Shown here: positions 35,897 to 50,476 of the stretch, piece by piece
Layout of the letters: every line of letters begins with the position of its first letter
How positions within the stretch are numbered: the stretch's first letter is position 1
DNA from: Cercozoa sp. M6MM
Lineage: Eukaryota > Endomyxa: Ascetosporea
Assembly: GCA_040357565.1 (NCBI GenBank)
Contig: JBDODJ010000001.1
Strand: one strand, 5' to 3'
Length of the DNA stretch: 64,000 nt
Translations under genes and position numbers: made by a program
Notes under the pieces: generated by a model
The model's input: only the letters and a program-made list of their open reading frames with translations
Told to the model about the DNA's origin: nothing
Database searches by the model: none

Positions 35897-36076
35897 ATGA
35901 GCGAAAAAAAGCCGGCGACGTGTGCACAGAAGGTGAAATACGTCGTGCCCAATAACACGGCGAGCGAAATCAACTACGTCGTGCCCAAGCAGTCAAATTA
36001 TCTACATTCGATCAATCAGAGAAGTTTACCCATGGATTCGACGTGTCCACAAACTCCAACACAAGGTAGGCATTGA
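35897..36076 (+). CDS. Possible small ORF (59 aa) with internal repeat, antisense to NRAMP 3' end
   Basis: ATG 35897 opens MSEKKPATCAQKVKYVVPNN and contains two copies of a KYVVPN/NYVVPK element encoded by the repeated DNA TACGTCGTGCCCAA. It ends at 36076 and overlaps the 3' end of the NRAMP gene in antisense. I recognise no family. It could equally be a non-coding duplication. Confidence 0.2.
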   Translation: MSEKKPATCAQKVKYVVPNNTASEINYVVPKQSNYLHSINQRSLPMDSTCPQTPTQGRH

Positions 36077-38391
36077 TGCAGAGCACCAAGGCCGCCGACA
36101 GCTGCATCAGGCGCTTGCTGGTGCCTTCGAGCACCATGTCACCTATCCAAACATATCACACTCCTTAGCGACAAAAAATGATGATTAAAGCGAGCACACC
36201 GAGCACGCGTTTGTTGCAACAGAACGACAGAAGCGGAAGCAGTGCGAACGGCAGCTGCAGCGACTGCAGCACGTTGATCCACTCATCCACTTTGTCGAGT
36301 TGATTCTGAAACGCGAGTCTGCAGGGCACACCGAGTTGATACTGAAGAAAACGCAACAAGCAGAGAGCCATATACGCCACTGCGAGCGCAGGAACGAGAG
36401 CGACGCCGCGAGTGAGAATCACGCGTTTCCACGGCGGCAGTCGCAGTTGCAAAAAACCGTGCATCACATACTGACCGGCGAACGTGCCTGTCATCTGCGC
36501 ATTCGCAAAACAGTGCTCCGAATCCACAAAGTTTAGGACAGAGAGAAAAACAGCTTACGGTAGAAGCTTGACCGGCTGCCAGCAGACCCAAAGCCCAAAT
36601 CTGCTTGTGTGTTTGTTTGTTCAATACAGTTTACAACAGTAACAGCTGCGAACACGTACAATCTGCGCGGTCTGGCCGAATCGTTCCCTTAGTAAATCAC
36701 CAGCTGTGTGCAGACCAATCGTCGAATCTTCCTGCATAAAACCAAACCTCAGTCACAATACAGCAGGGCACAAACAGAAGTCTACATGTCCAGGCAGAGG
36801 ATCGTAGAAGAAGCCTTTCGCAAACACAGAAACAACCGCTGCGTTCACCAAGAAGGACAACTGAGAGTGAAAGAACACAAATCCGCAGTTCAAGAGTAAA
36901 TGTGAAGCGGGTTGTACAACAAGAGCGATGATGGACTCGAGTGAGAAATAAAACGTCGCCTCACGCAGCTTCGAACCGCGCGTTCGATCCACGCGACGCG
37001 ACTGAACCAGCGCCGAGTGCAAGAACAGATTGTGCGGCATTATCACGGCACCCACCATGCCTGCGCCCAGGGAGTAAAAGGGGGCAGGAGGTAAGGTGGG
37101 ACAGGGATAAAAGGGTAGAAGGGGTAGGGGATAAAGGGGTAGGGGGGACACAAATGAAAATAAATTCAACACGTAATGGATGCAAAAAATACCAACAGCT
37201 TGGACATAGGTGTTCTTTGGTAAAGTAGGAACCACTGTGCCCCTCAGCACGCCTGAATGGCAACACAATAGTTCGACAAAATCCAGTCCAGTACAACTCG
37301 AAGAAAGGCTACCCGCAATATCAGGCTTGCCGATGGCGAACTCCACAAAGAAGCAAATTGTAAGACACGAAATCAGCGCGAAAAACAGCGCTTCGAGCTT
37401 TCGGACGCCTTTTTGGTGCAAAAACATGAAGGTGAACGTGTCCAGCGCCGTAACTGTTCTCAAGTCAAGCCAAGTCAAGTCGAGTCAAAAAGCAAACTAC
37501 AAGTTTATTAGTATTTTTACCAATCACTCCAAGCCACAGCGGGAACTTGAACAAGATGTTGAGCGCGACTGCACTTCCGACGACCTCCTGAACGTCACTT
37601 CCGACCTGGAGATGATCATGAATCAACAGAATTCAGCTTTCAGTTGAAGCTGGCAAAATATACAATGGCCAGTTCCGTGGCGATCCAGAGGGCATTCTTG
37701 GTCCATTTGTCGTATTCGAAGCGGCATAACTCCGCCAAATGTCGACCACTGACGACTCCTGCCAAGAGTCATTTTAATTTAGCCTGTCTGAACAAAAACC
37801 AAAGGAAAACACACCCAATTTTGCCGATAACAGTTGAAACACGCCGCCGACGACTGTACTGTACAAGAGCACCCAAAGCAAGCGATAGCCTGCCACCGCA
37901 CCGAGTTGGAGGTCGCTCTCGAGATTGCCAGGATCCAAAAAAGCCAAGGACATCAAGAAACCCTGTTCAGCCACCAGAACTAAATATGAATACAGACTGA
38001 TAAAAGCAGCGAAAATACCGGTCCAGAAAACGCCCAGAACTTGCGCCAGTTGAACCTCCTTTCGTCGACTGTCTCGAAACCAACCTCTGTCTCAACAGTG
38101 GCTGTCTCCTCCTGTCCCGTGTCAAGAAAGAAATCGTCGTCTGGGTCCAGTCCCAGGGTTTCCTGTATTGAATGATATTTTGGATACCAAACACATTTCA
38201 AGGAGCCTTATACCATTGGCACATGACGCACATAAACGCGTTTGCCTTTTCTGTTGACTGGCTGCGCCTCCGTTGTGCCGGGCGACACCTCAAATTCCTC
38301 GAGTTCGCCTGTGGAAAACAAGAGTAGCTGCGACCCAGATGATTACCACCCACCCACAGATCAAGATGGCACCTTCATCGATTCTAAACAT
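36012..38391 (-). CDS. NRAMP-family divalent metal (Fe2+/Mn2+) transporter
   Basis: This is a proton-coupled divalent-metal importer. ATG 38391 gives [12 protein letters not shown] joined to [20 protein letters not shown], a cytosolic N-terminus. The next exon carries [17 protein letters not shown] and [16 protein letters not shown]1 has [20 protein letters not shown] with the metal-binding DPGN, followed by [20 protein letters not shown]. The second metal site in TM6 is [20 protein letters not shown], with the family MPH motif (36960-37060). Later helices include [19 protein letters not shown] and [19 protein letters not shown]. The C-terminal exon reads [18 protein letters not shown], stop 36012; a splice donor at GTAAAC there could extend it. 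The key residues D, N and M are all present, so activity is expected. Its start codon is 254 bp from that of NFS1 on the opposite strand. Confidence 0.9.
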
Positions 38392-38645
38392 ATGTGTTGC
38401 GCCAATTAAACATTACTAAATGCACAAACACTGTGCACACACGCAGTTGCACAGGTCAAAACAGCGAAAGAGCGCTGTGATGTCAAAAAGTGGCTACAAA
38501 GGATGCTGCGTGATTTTAGGGCCGTACGGGCATTGTGTCGCGTTCTTGTGTCGTCTATCGCGCAGTTTGTGTAGTTGCAAGTGTGTAGCGGCACAAAAGC
38601 AGAGGTAGGAGAGGAGTTTGCGAGACGAGCGTACCGAGTTGGCAG
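38392..38645. promoter_or_regulatory. Divergent intergenic region between NRAMP transporter and NFS1
   Basis: The 254 bp between the two start codons must hold both promoters and 5' UTRs. I see no clear TATA box or recognised operator. The pairing of an Fe/Mn importer with the mitochondrial Fe-S cluster sulfur donor suggests coordinated expression, as an inference from layout. Confidence 0.4.
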
Positions 38646-40414
38646 ATGTGGCGCAAAGCACTCGCGCGACGAGCCTTCGCGCAGCAGGCGCCCGAGGCCT
38701 CGCAGGCCGGCAAGACACTGCACATGAAGGGAATCACGCTGCTGGGTCGGCCGGCGTATCTGGACGTGCAGGCGACGTCGCCGCTGGACCCGCGCGTGCT
38801 GGACGCCATGATGCCGTGGATGACGCATCAGTACGGCAATCCGCACAGCAGCACGCACGCTTGGGGCTGGGAGGCCAGCGACGCCGTCGAGGTCGCGCGT
38901 GGCCAGGTGTTACCCATTTACCCCCCCCGTTACCCTCCTATTACCCTCTCCCATTACCCACTTACCTCCACTTTACCCCCTTATCCCTTAGGTGGCCGAC
39001 ATCATCGGCGCCTCGGAGAAGGAGATCGTGTTCACGTCGGGTGCGACAGAAAGTAACAACCTTGCCATCAAGGGCATTGCCGAGTTCTACGGCAGCGCGG
39101 CCTCGCGCAAGCCGCGTCGACATATCATTACGACGCAGATTGAGCACAAGTGCGTGCTGGACTCGTGCCGCTCGCTCGAGCAGCAGGGCTTTGAAGTGGT
39201 ACCATCCCCTCCTGTATAACTACTGCATCTTTATATTATATGTATACTATACTATATGTGAACTATATTGCCATATGTCTATATATTTATATACCTATAT
39301 ATACCTATACTGTACACCTACAACATATACCAAAGCTGTATACTAGACTGTATCTTGACACCACATATTAGACATGTGTATATGTGTATCCCTCTGGGCA
39401 GACCTACTTGAAGCCGGACAAGTACGGCATCGTGACGCCTGAGCAGGTGGAGGAGGCCATGCGCGACGACACAGTGCTGGTGTCAGTGATGCTGGTCAAC
39501 AACGAGATCGGCGTCATGCAGGACGTCAAGCGCATCGGCCGACTGTGCCGCGACAGGAAGGTCTTCTTCCACACCGACGCTGCGCAGGCCGTCGGCAAGA
39601 TTCCCATTGACGTCAACGACATGTGCATCGACCTCATGTCCATCAGTGGACACAAGCTGTACCCTTGCATCCACCTTTGCTCCCTTGCCCCCACACCCCA
39701 CCCCTTACCCCCACCTCGTGGACAGCTACGGTCCCAAGGGCATCGGCGCGCTCTATGTTCGTCGGCGTCCGCGCGTACGACTGCGTCCTCTGATCAGCGG
39801 CGGCGGACAGGAGCGCGGTCTGCGCTCGGGCACGCTTGCGGCGCCGCTGTGTGTTGGCATGGGCAAGGCCTGCCAGGTCTCGCAGGAGTGCATGCAGGAG
39901 GACGAGGCGCATGTTTCGCGACTGGCCGCGCGGCTGCAGGACAAGATCCGCGCGGAGCTCGATGACGTCTTTCTCAACGGTCACCCCGAGCATCGCTACT
40001 GCGGAAATGTCAACCTCAGCTTTGCCTACGTCGAGGGCGAGTCACTCCTCATGGGTCTCAAGAATGTTGCCGTCTCCTCTGGCTCGGCCTGCACTTCGGT
40101 AGCTTGCTTTCTCAAGTTTTATCTTTTATCTTCACTTGAAGCCAGCGTTTCTCGTGCGTTTCGCTCATGTCTGGGTTGCTTGCTGACAGGCCTCGCTAGA
40201 GCCAAGCTACGTGCTGCGTGCTCTGGGTGTTTCTGACGAGTTAGCGCACACGTCGATTCGGTACGGCATCGGACGCTTCACCACCGAGGCCGAAATCGAT
40301 CTCGCTGTGCACGAGACTGTGGATTCCGTCAAGCGACTGCGCGAGATGTCTCCTCTCTGGGAGATGGTGCAGGATGGCATCGACATCAGCGCCATTCAGT
40401 GGGAGCAGCACTAA
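38646..40414 (+). CDS. NFS1: Cysteine desulfurase, mitochondrial
   Basis: NFS1 is the PLP enzyme that extracts sulfur from cysteine for mitochondrial Fe-S cluster assembly. The start [19 protein letters not shown] is a typical arginine-rich mitochondrial targeting sequence, followed by [19 protein letters not shown] and [15 protein letters not shown]. Catalytic features are all visible: [15 protein letters not shown], the PLP-stacking His in [23 protein letters not shown], the Schiff-base Lys in [12 protein letters not shown] (across an intron), RSGTLAAPL, and the mobile-loop Cys in [14 protein letters not shown] (across an intron). The C-terminus [13 protein letters not shown] is the conserved NFS1 tail (stop 40414). 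Four introns, donors at 38907 (GTGTTA), 39199 (GTACCA), 39659 (GTACCC) and about 40099 (GTAGCT). Two of the introns carry TTACCC tracts. Confidence 0.96.
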
Positions 40415-40733
40415 AGCGGCTAGACTGCCCGGCGAGTTGGCCAACTGCGACGACCCGGGTCTAATAATCAACATCTTTTCAATGCTTGCCCACGTAGTTT
40501 TGACGGCCCGCTTGAGTGATCATCCACCTGCCAAATGATACAGTTAGGCCGGTTTCCTGAAAAAACGCGGGTTTCGTGGACAGCTGAGGGCTGAAAAAGC
40601 CCCTTGTTTGAGACACCACATCGCACTGTCACTGAGTGCCAGGTGCTTTGTCAAGTACTAAATAGCCCTTAACGTGCTGTTAGCATCCTCGTAATCCTTC
40701 AGTTTTGCATTCGTGCAATCGAGTTTCGGCGAG

Positions 40734-43006
40734 ATGAGCGACACGCCGGTCGAGTCGATTGGTGTGTGACTTGCATTGTGCGAAAGCTTTTGTGGCTTGC
40801 ACTTTCGTGGTGTTCAGAGGGCATCGTGGGCAATGTTCGTCACTGCTTCAACTCGGGCAAGACGCAGTCGGTCGAGTGGCGCAAGCAGCAGCTCCGTGCG
40901 CTGCAGCGTATGCTGGTGGAGAAGCGCGAGGCGCTCGAGCAGGCATCGCGCGACGATCTTCACAAGCACGCCAGCGAGTTCATCGCGACCGAGTGGATGG
41001 TCACTTACAACGAGGTAGCGCTGTGCTTTTTTATCATATTGCAAGTCATCAAGTCACCGCAGGTGTCGCACACGCTGGCCGAGCTGGACGACTGGGTCAA
41101 GCCGCAGTCGGCGAAACGCAACATTGTCGTGCTCACGGATCGCACCGTGCAAGTGCACAGTCAGCCGCTCGGCGTTGTACTCATCATCGGTCCCTTCAAC
41201 TACGCGACGCAGTTGATTCTGCTGCCGCTCATTGGTGCCATTGCTGCTGGCAACTGCTGGTATCCCCGGCTTTTGTTTCTGTCGTTTGACTCATACAGCA
41301 AGTGCCTTTCAGCGTGATCAAACCGTCCGAGTTGGCCAGTGCGCAAGCTTCGCTGCTACAAGAGCTGCTGCCGCAGTACCTCGATCCTGAAGCGGTATCG
41401 CTACACTCGAAAATAAAAACTTTGACAATTTCGAAATTTAGTTTGAAAGCTTTGGAAGCTTTGAAGCTTTGAAGCTTTCAACGCGTTATCATGTATTGCT
41501 GGGTGTAAGCACAGGTGCAAGTGGTGACAGGCGGAATTCCGCAGTCGCAGGAAGTGCTAAAGCAGCGTTTCGACAAGATCTTCTTCACTGGCGGCGCTCG
41601 CGTCGGCCGCATCGTGATGGAGGCTGCTGCCAAGCATGTGGGCTTCCTTTACTCCTTTACCCCCTACCCCCGCCCCATAACTTTGCCTCCACCCCTTTCC
41701 CACCCAACTTTACCCCCCTTGTGGTTATAGTTGACACCGGTGGTGCTGGAACTGGGTGGCAAGAGTCCGGTCTTTGTGGCCGACGATTTGAGCGACACGG
41801 AGCTGCGACGCGCTGCCGAAACTATTGCTGTAAACTTTAGCCCCTTACCCCCTGACCTCTTCATCCCTTTTTACCCTCTTACCCCCTTACCCCACCTTGC
41901 GTGTAGTGGGCACGCTACAGCAACTGCGGACAGACGTGCATCGCACCAGAGTACGTAATGTGCAGCAGCAGCATGTCGGGTCGACTGGTGGGAGCCATCC
42001 GCGCGGCTGTGCGCGAGTTCTACGGTGACTCGCCGTCCGAGTCGACCGATTACGGCCGCATGATCTCGGAAGGCTACGCTCGGCGCGTGCGTGGACTCAT
42101 CGAGGAGTTGCCTGAGTCGATCGAAGTCGTCGTGCTGGAGGACGAGTCTTCCGACAATGGTAATTTACCCCCCCCCCCCTACCTTCATACCTCTCTTACC
42201 CCTACCTTTTACCCTTTTCCCTCCCCAGCAAAGCACATCCCACCGACGGTGGTGGTGCAGCCGCCGCATGAGAGCACACTGATGCGTGAGGAGGTGTTCG
42301 GACCGGTGCTGGCCGTGCTGCATGTCGACGGTGTCGAAGAGGCCGCCGACTATGTCAATCGCGGTACTCTACCTTCCTCCTACCCCGTTACCTCTACCCC
42401 CCCTAGGTGAGAAGCCCTTGATTGCGTACTGCTTCGCATCGAGTAACAAGACGGTGGACCGCTTCTGCCAACGCACCTACTCGGGCATGTTCGTCGGCAA
42501 CGGGTGTCTTGTCAACGCCTCTGTGCCATCATTGCCGTGTACCTTCCTTACCTCCTACCCCTACCTCTATCCCCTACCCTTACCCCTACCCTACCTTTAC
42601 CCTACCTTTACCTCCTACCCCTATCCCTACCCCCCCCCCCCCAGTCGGAGGAGTCGGCATGAGTGGCATCGGCGGCTACCACGGCAAGCTGTCGTTCGAC
42701 ACGTTCTCTCATCAGAAGGCCGTGCTGATGCGCCGACTCGACATGGCTACCGACGTCATCAACCGCTCGCTGTTGTTCCCGCCGTACTCGCTCCACAAGA
42801 CGCGCCGACTGCTCAAGGTACCAGAGTCCTTCCAAGGAGTATAATCAAGAGTATAATCGTATATGCGCACATATGTGTGTTGAATGTAGATTGCGCTGGT
42901 GTCGCCGCCGATGTCGGCTGCCAAGCGTCGCGCCTTGTTCGCACTCGCCTTCCTCGGAGTGGTCGGCGTCACCGCCTTTGCCACGCACTACTTTATGAAA
43001 CGCTAG
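40734..43006 (+). CDS. Fatty aldehyde dehydrogenase, ALDH3 family, membrane-anchored
   Basis: This enzyme oxidises long-chain aldehydes to acids with NAD(P)+. ATG 40734 gives MSDTPVESI. Later exons give [44 protein letters not shown] spliced to [25 protein letters not shown], the catalytic base Glu in [13 protein letters not shown], the nucleophile Cys in [12 protein letters not shown], and [14 protein letters not shown]. The absence of a long N-terminal arm and the start close to the first core helix place it in ALDH3. A hydrophobic C-terminal tail ([20 protein letters not shown], 42933-42990) followed by a basic end is the anchor seen in ALDH3A2, implying ER or peroxisome membrane. Stop 43006. 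About nine introns, several nearly pure CCTTACC-type tracts with GTAC donors (for example 42364 and 42818). Confidence 0.93.
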
Positions 43007-43781
43007 ACTTGACTCTGTCCGCGCGGAGATTGTTCTTTTACGTTAATTTTGGGATTCGACTAAACTCGACTTCATCACGTCAATTGCGAATTCCTGCAAG
43101 GCCAGCGCAGAGACTGAACGCAAGGTGACTGTCGGTTTTGGAAGCTATGGGCTGTCGTGTTGACCGAGAAGTATCAGTCAAGCGGGATCAATGATGGAGT
43201 GACCGATCAGGGCACTGTACTCCGGTCCTTGTATTCGACTGCCGGTGCAGGTCTGAGACCGCGAGGCGACGGGGGGCAGCGAGAGAGCAAAAACAAACCT
43301 TCATAAACCAGGAGACAGTTCTAGATTCTTCCGTTCGTTTTAAGCCGTTTTCCTCGTCAGTCAAACTGGCGATCGGTTCTTTTTCAGCTACAATTGCGGC
43401 TGTGCTTCGCGCTATCTTTTTGTTCGTGCGTTCTTAGAGTGCGCTCGGAGGAAGTACGCCAAAATTACGGTAAAACAATGACGGTTTTGTTGGCACCTTT
43501 CGACTGCCGATCACATTATCGCCGCGCGGCGTGCCATTTCACTTTAGAGCGCTGCAACAGTCATTCGAGTTAGCGGCACTGTGCTGTGTGGTGTGTTCTG
43601 GCTGAGTTTGTTTGGCGCCATTTGTTGTTTCTACCTGGGGGTTGGTTCGCTTTTCGTTCAGTTAAATTTTACCTTGCTGGGCTGACTGAGGTCTAAACTG
43701 CTGTCTTTTCTCAGCTTGGACATACACTGCCTCTGTACTGACTCCGCCCTCCAAACAACTTCTTCGTAACCTAACAACACC
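43007..43781. other. Intergenic region
   Basis: There is no open frame with coding character here. The stretch holds the 3' end of the ALDH3 transcript and the T-rich promoter/5' region of the next gene. I see no repeats or RNA genes. Confidence 0.5.
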
Positions 43782-45070
43782 ATGTCCCACAATAACAGCA
43801 ACAACAGCATTGATACCTCGATGGCGAGCACCGACGATAGTGCAATCATGATGGACAGCGTTCCCGATGACGCTGCTGGCATTCACACTGGCACCGATGA
43901 TACCAGTGACGCGAGTAAAGGCCGTCCGCAGCTTGGACCGTGCAGATATCGACCGATGTTTGGGCCTGATGCGTACGCCGACCTGCCAGAGGAGGACAAA
44001 CTCTTCGCGCCTGACAGTTCGTTCTTGCAGATGCATTCGCCGAGTACTGTACCTGGCAGCTTCTCGAAACTTCTTTGGTGCAAGTGATACTGTCAGGAAT
44101 TCCGACTGTGCACTACTACTGTATGCATATAGGGGTACCCTATCCACTCGTCACCCACGGCAGCACGCCAGGCAGTCGAGCGGGCGCGACGTCGACTTCA
44201 AGATGAGAGTTACGACTACCCCATGGCCGTTGAGTTTGCCTCTGTTTCCGTTTTCAAGCATGCTCTATTAGTGTTTGTTGTTATATACTGTCCTAACTTG
44301 TTTGCAGAGCACGGAGTCATCGCACCTGGAGCCCGTGAGGGAGCCGGCGACGCTGTTGCAGAGCGCGTACGGCTTGGAGCTGCGACGCGCACTGTTCGCT
44401 CGCCATGCGTTTTTGCGTTCTTACTGCGCGGCACCTAAGGAGCGCCAGGTTGAGATCCGTCGACGCGCTCGCGAAGGGTACACTGCTGCTTCAGTTTGCT
44501 CTTTTGTTTCAGTTGTTTTTTTTTTTTGAACTGACTGTTTGACTGATACATCGATGGGGGCAGCGGTCTGGGAGGTGTCGACCAGAACGACATCACAAGC
44601 AGCTGGAATGCGTTGCGCCACTTTGTGGAGAGTGGCTACGAAAGCGACCACCACGCCAGTGCCATGGCCCCGGTTTCTGCCGCAACGCGTCCGCCTGACG
44701 AGCCCGACGCCGAGTGCCACCAGCCTCACATTCCTCCTCTCACTGAAGAGGAACGCAGCACCATTCTGTACGTGTCAAACCTGAGTTTGCCTTGATGTAC
44801 TAACTATCTGCATGAGTTTGGAGCAAGATAATTCGCCACTCGCATTTTGGGACATTTTGCTTGCGTCGACCAACTTTATTCGGAAGTTTAAACGCTGTTT
44901 TCGCTCGCAGGACTACACTCCTCCAGTCGCCGATGGAACTCGTGAGATCGGCGCTGCAAGAGGTGCTCAGTAGCGGAGTGCGTTCCGACAGTCTCAGCAA
45001 CGAGGCGCTGCGCGAATGTGCTGACCGGATTCAACGCAGCCCAAAGAAGCGCCGCCGCGTTGAGTTGTGA
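43782..45070 (+). CDS. Unrecognised nuclear protein with SV40-type nuclear localisation signal
   Basis: ATG 43782 begins MSHNNSNNSIDTSMASTDDS, a disordered acidic/Ser/Asn-rich N-terminus. Then comes GPCRYRPMFGPDAYADLPEE. Further exons give HARQAVERARRRLQDESYDY, TLLQSAYGLELRRALFARHA, RSYCAAPKERQVEIRRRARE, DQNDITSSWNALRHFVESGY and TEEERSTIL, spliced to TTLLQSPMELVRSALQEVLS. The C-terminus reads RIQRSPKKRRRVEL, closely matching a monopartite nuclear localisation signal (stop 45070). The middle is predicted mostly helical. I recognise no family. Confidence 0.6.
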
Positions 45071-45598
45071 AAGAACTGATCATCACACCTCTCTGCAGTC
45101 TTTTCACCAACGCAAACTCCGTCTCTCGACAAAACCGAACGTCGACTGAGCCAAGCTAGCTTTTGCCGTTTTTGCACCGCTGTCTTCGATCAGCGAAACC
45201 TAGCCTTGTTCTTGGTTGGGTAGACCTTCAGTAATCTACTGCAGCGGTTCAGAACGTCTCCGTGCCGTTGTAGGTTGGGTGCTCGATGGCTGCAGACCGT
45301 TTCTTTGGAGTGGTCATTCTAGGGTCAGAGTAGCCACTGTTGTCCAGATTATCGCAATCCCTTTGTTTCCTGTGCTCTCAGGTGGCTTGTAGGCTAAGCA
45401 GCATAAAGTGCAGAGCTCCCGCACACCTGATTTCTCGACACGCTCGGTGTGCTGAGTTTTTGTTGTTGTTGCATTGATCTTTGATCTGTGCCCGTTTGAC
45501 ACCGAATTTGGGTTTGAGCAGACAACAAGAGCGCTTTCGGTATTAACCCCCGCACAGACGACGCAAGAATCGTCTCGTTCTTAGGAAGGAGGAATCTC

Positions 45599-46261
45599 AT
45601 GATCAAGGAACGTGCCACGCAGACGTCTGCGGCCAGCAGCACGCGCACCCACACAGAGGTCTACAGCCAGCACCGGTCCATCGGCATTCAGGTCGGCAGT
45701 AGCCATGCAACTGCTGCGGACAAGGTCGACAGCAGCCTTGTGTCGCAAGGTAAGTCTACTGCATCTGCTATCTACTGCATCTGCTATCTACTGCATCTGC
45801 TATCTACTGCATCTGCTCTCTGCATTTATTTATTGGCTTCCTGAATATTCAGTTGCCCGCATCCTGTTGCGCTTGAAGTACGAGACAGTGAAGGTGCAGC
45901 ACGAGACCGTGCGGCAGCGAGGACGAGTGCGTCAGCACCAGAAGCCGGTGTTGCGCGCACAGAAGAAGACACGCGCCAAGAAAAAGACGTCGCCCAAGAA
46001 GAAGAAGGGAGCCACGGTGTGCTCTCAGTGCGGTCAAGTGTTTGAGAAGTACCAGGTGATTTGTTCTCTTCCCAGTTATTTCCCTGCAGTGCAAAGTGAT
46101 CTATCTATTGTGTATGTGAGCAGGGACTCAATGCGCACCTCAAGGTGCACCGCAACGCCGAGCGACGTGCACAACAGGCTGCGGCCGCTGCTGCTGCCGC
46201 CTCGGCTGCGGCAGCCGGTGCTCCGGTTGTTGCTGCTGCCGGCATGCAGTCGTCGCAGTGA
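45599..46261 (+). CDS. Small single C2H2 zinc-finger protein
   Basis: ATG 45599 gives MIKERATQTSAASSTRTHTE, then an intron at about 45749-45852 that contains a 16-bp tandem repeat. The second exon is strongly basic (RLKYETVKVQHETVRQRGR, then RAKKKTSPKKKKGATVC). One C2H2 finger is formed by CSQCGQVFEKYQ joined across an intron to GLNAHLKVHR. The protein ends in an alanine-rich tail ([20 protein letters not shown]) and QSSQ-stop at 46261. It is probably nuclear; the function is unknown. Confidence 0.65.
45756..45818. repeat. 16-bp tandem repeat in intron, about 4 copies
   Basis: The unit CTACTGCATCTGCTAT is repeated nearly perfectly about four times inside the first intron of the C2H2 gene. 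Confidence 0.9.
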
Positions 46262-46818
46262 GTAGGTTCGCCCGAGCCTCACTGTTTCGGCCCCGTCCCG
46301 AGTCTCGTCTCGTCTCGTCTCATCTCGTCTTGTCTCGTCACTGTCATTGTGCATTTCTTCATCGCTGGCTTCGTCTTGCGCCCTGTCTCTCTTCAACGCA
46401 TGGGAATGCTCCCTGTCCCGTCCTCACTTCGTTCGCGTGCGGCGCCGCACCCTGTCATTTCGGTCGCGGCCAGTCAACGCAATCTACACTCGAGTTTTTC
46501 GTTTGCTATCACGATCAGATGTTTTTAAACTCCCACAGTGGGTGGTTCTAGAACTAGGCGCCTACTAGCTAAGAACTACTAGGGCCCGGTGACCCCAGTT
46601 TAAAACTCGCGCCCAAAGCCACTAACCCCGGCCTGGGCTCGTGGCGCTTCACTTGCGTCGAGGGAAGGGTTCAAACTAAACAAAACTATACTCTTCATTG
46701 CAGGCCAGACGTCTTGCTACTAGTTAGACGAGGACGGGACAGGGAGCGATGAAGTTCATTCTTCAAAACCCACCGACGCGAACGGGTGCCGTCCAATTGC
46801 AATCGCCGAAACTTGAGC
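46262..46818. other. Intergenic region between convergent genes, with TCTCG repeats
   Basis: This stretch holds the 3' ends of the C2H2 gene (+) and the PTEN-like gene (-). A short degenerate TCTCG pentamer repeat runs from 46301 to about 46338. There are no credible open frames. Confidence 0.5.
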
Positions 46819-49895
<3,077 letters not shown>

Positions 49896-50476
49896 CTGCA
49901 CGGGGACAGACCACGTGATTCGACGGCCTTCAATCCGAACAAAGCAACAAAAGGCACAGAAACAGAACCCAACACAAAAAAAAAAACACTCGCGATTTGA
50001 GCTCGCACGCGATCAACGGAAAAACGAGCGACGTGTGTTTTAAAGTGCAGGCATACTTACACCACGCACAATTGTATAAGCACACACACCTACACGGGGG
50101 AATTCGAGCTCTAACGCGCGATCACACGTGCACCCAGGGCTGGTCGAAACGTGCTGCCGCGTGTCGTAGACACGAGATAGTACTCACGTGCAAGCTAAGG
50201 CGTTGGGAGGGTTTCACTATGAGTCTCCGGCTGGCGGCAGTAGCCATTTTGTCACAGTACAGCATGTACCGGTATCGTACTGATTGATCCTCTGGCCCGG
50301 CTTGGCCAAAACAACTCAAGATTGTTCTGAACAACAAGAAATTCAACTTTTTGGTCGGCGTGGACTCCCTGCAGACGTGGTTTTAGGGTGTGAGTATTAA
50401 CAGGTAGATCTCATGCAGGTTTCAGGCACGCCAAAGTGCCTTTTCCACTGCGATAGTGTGATTTTGTGGTAGAACA

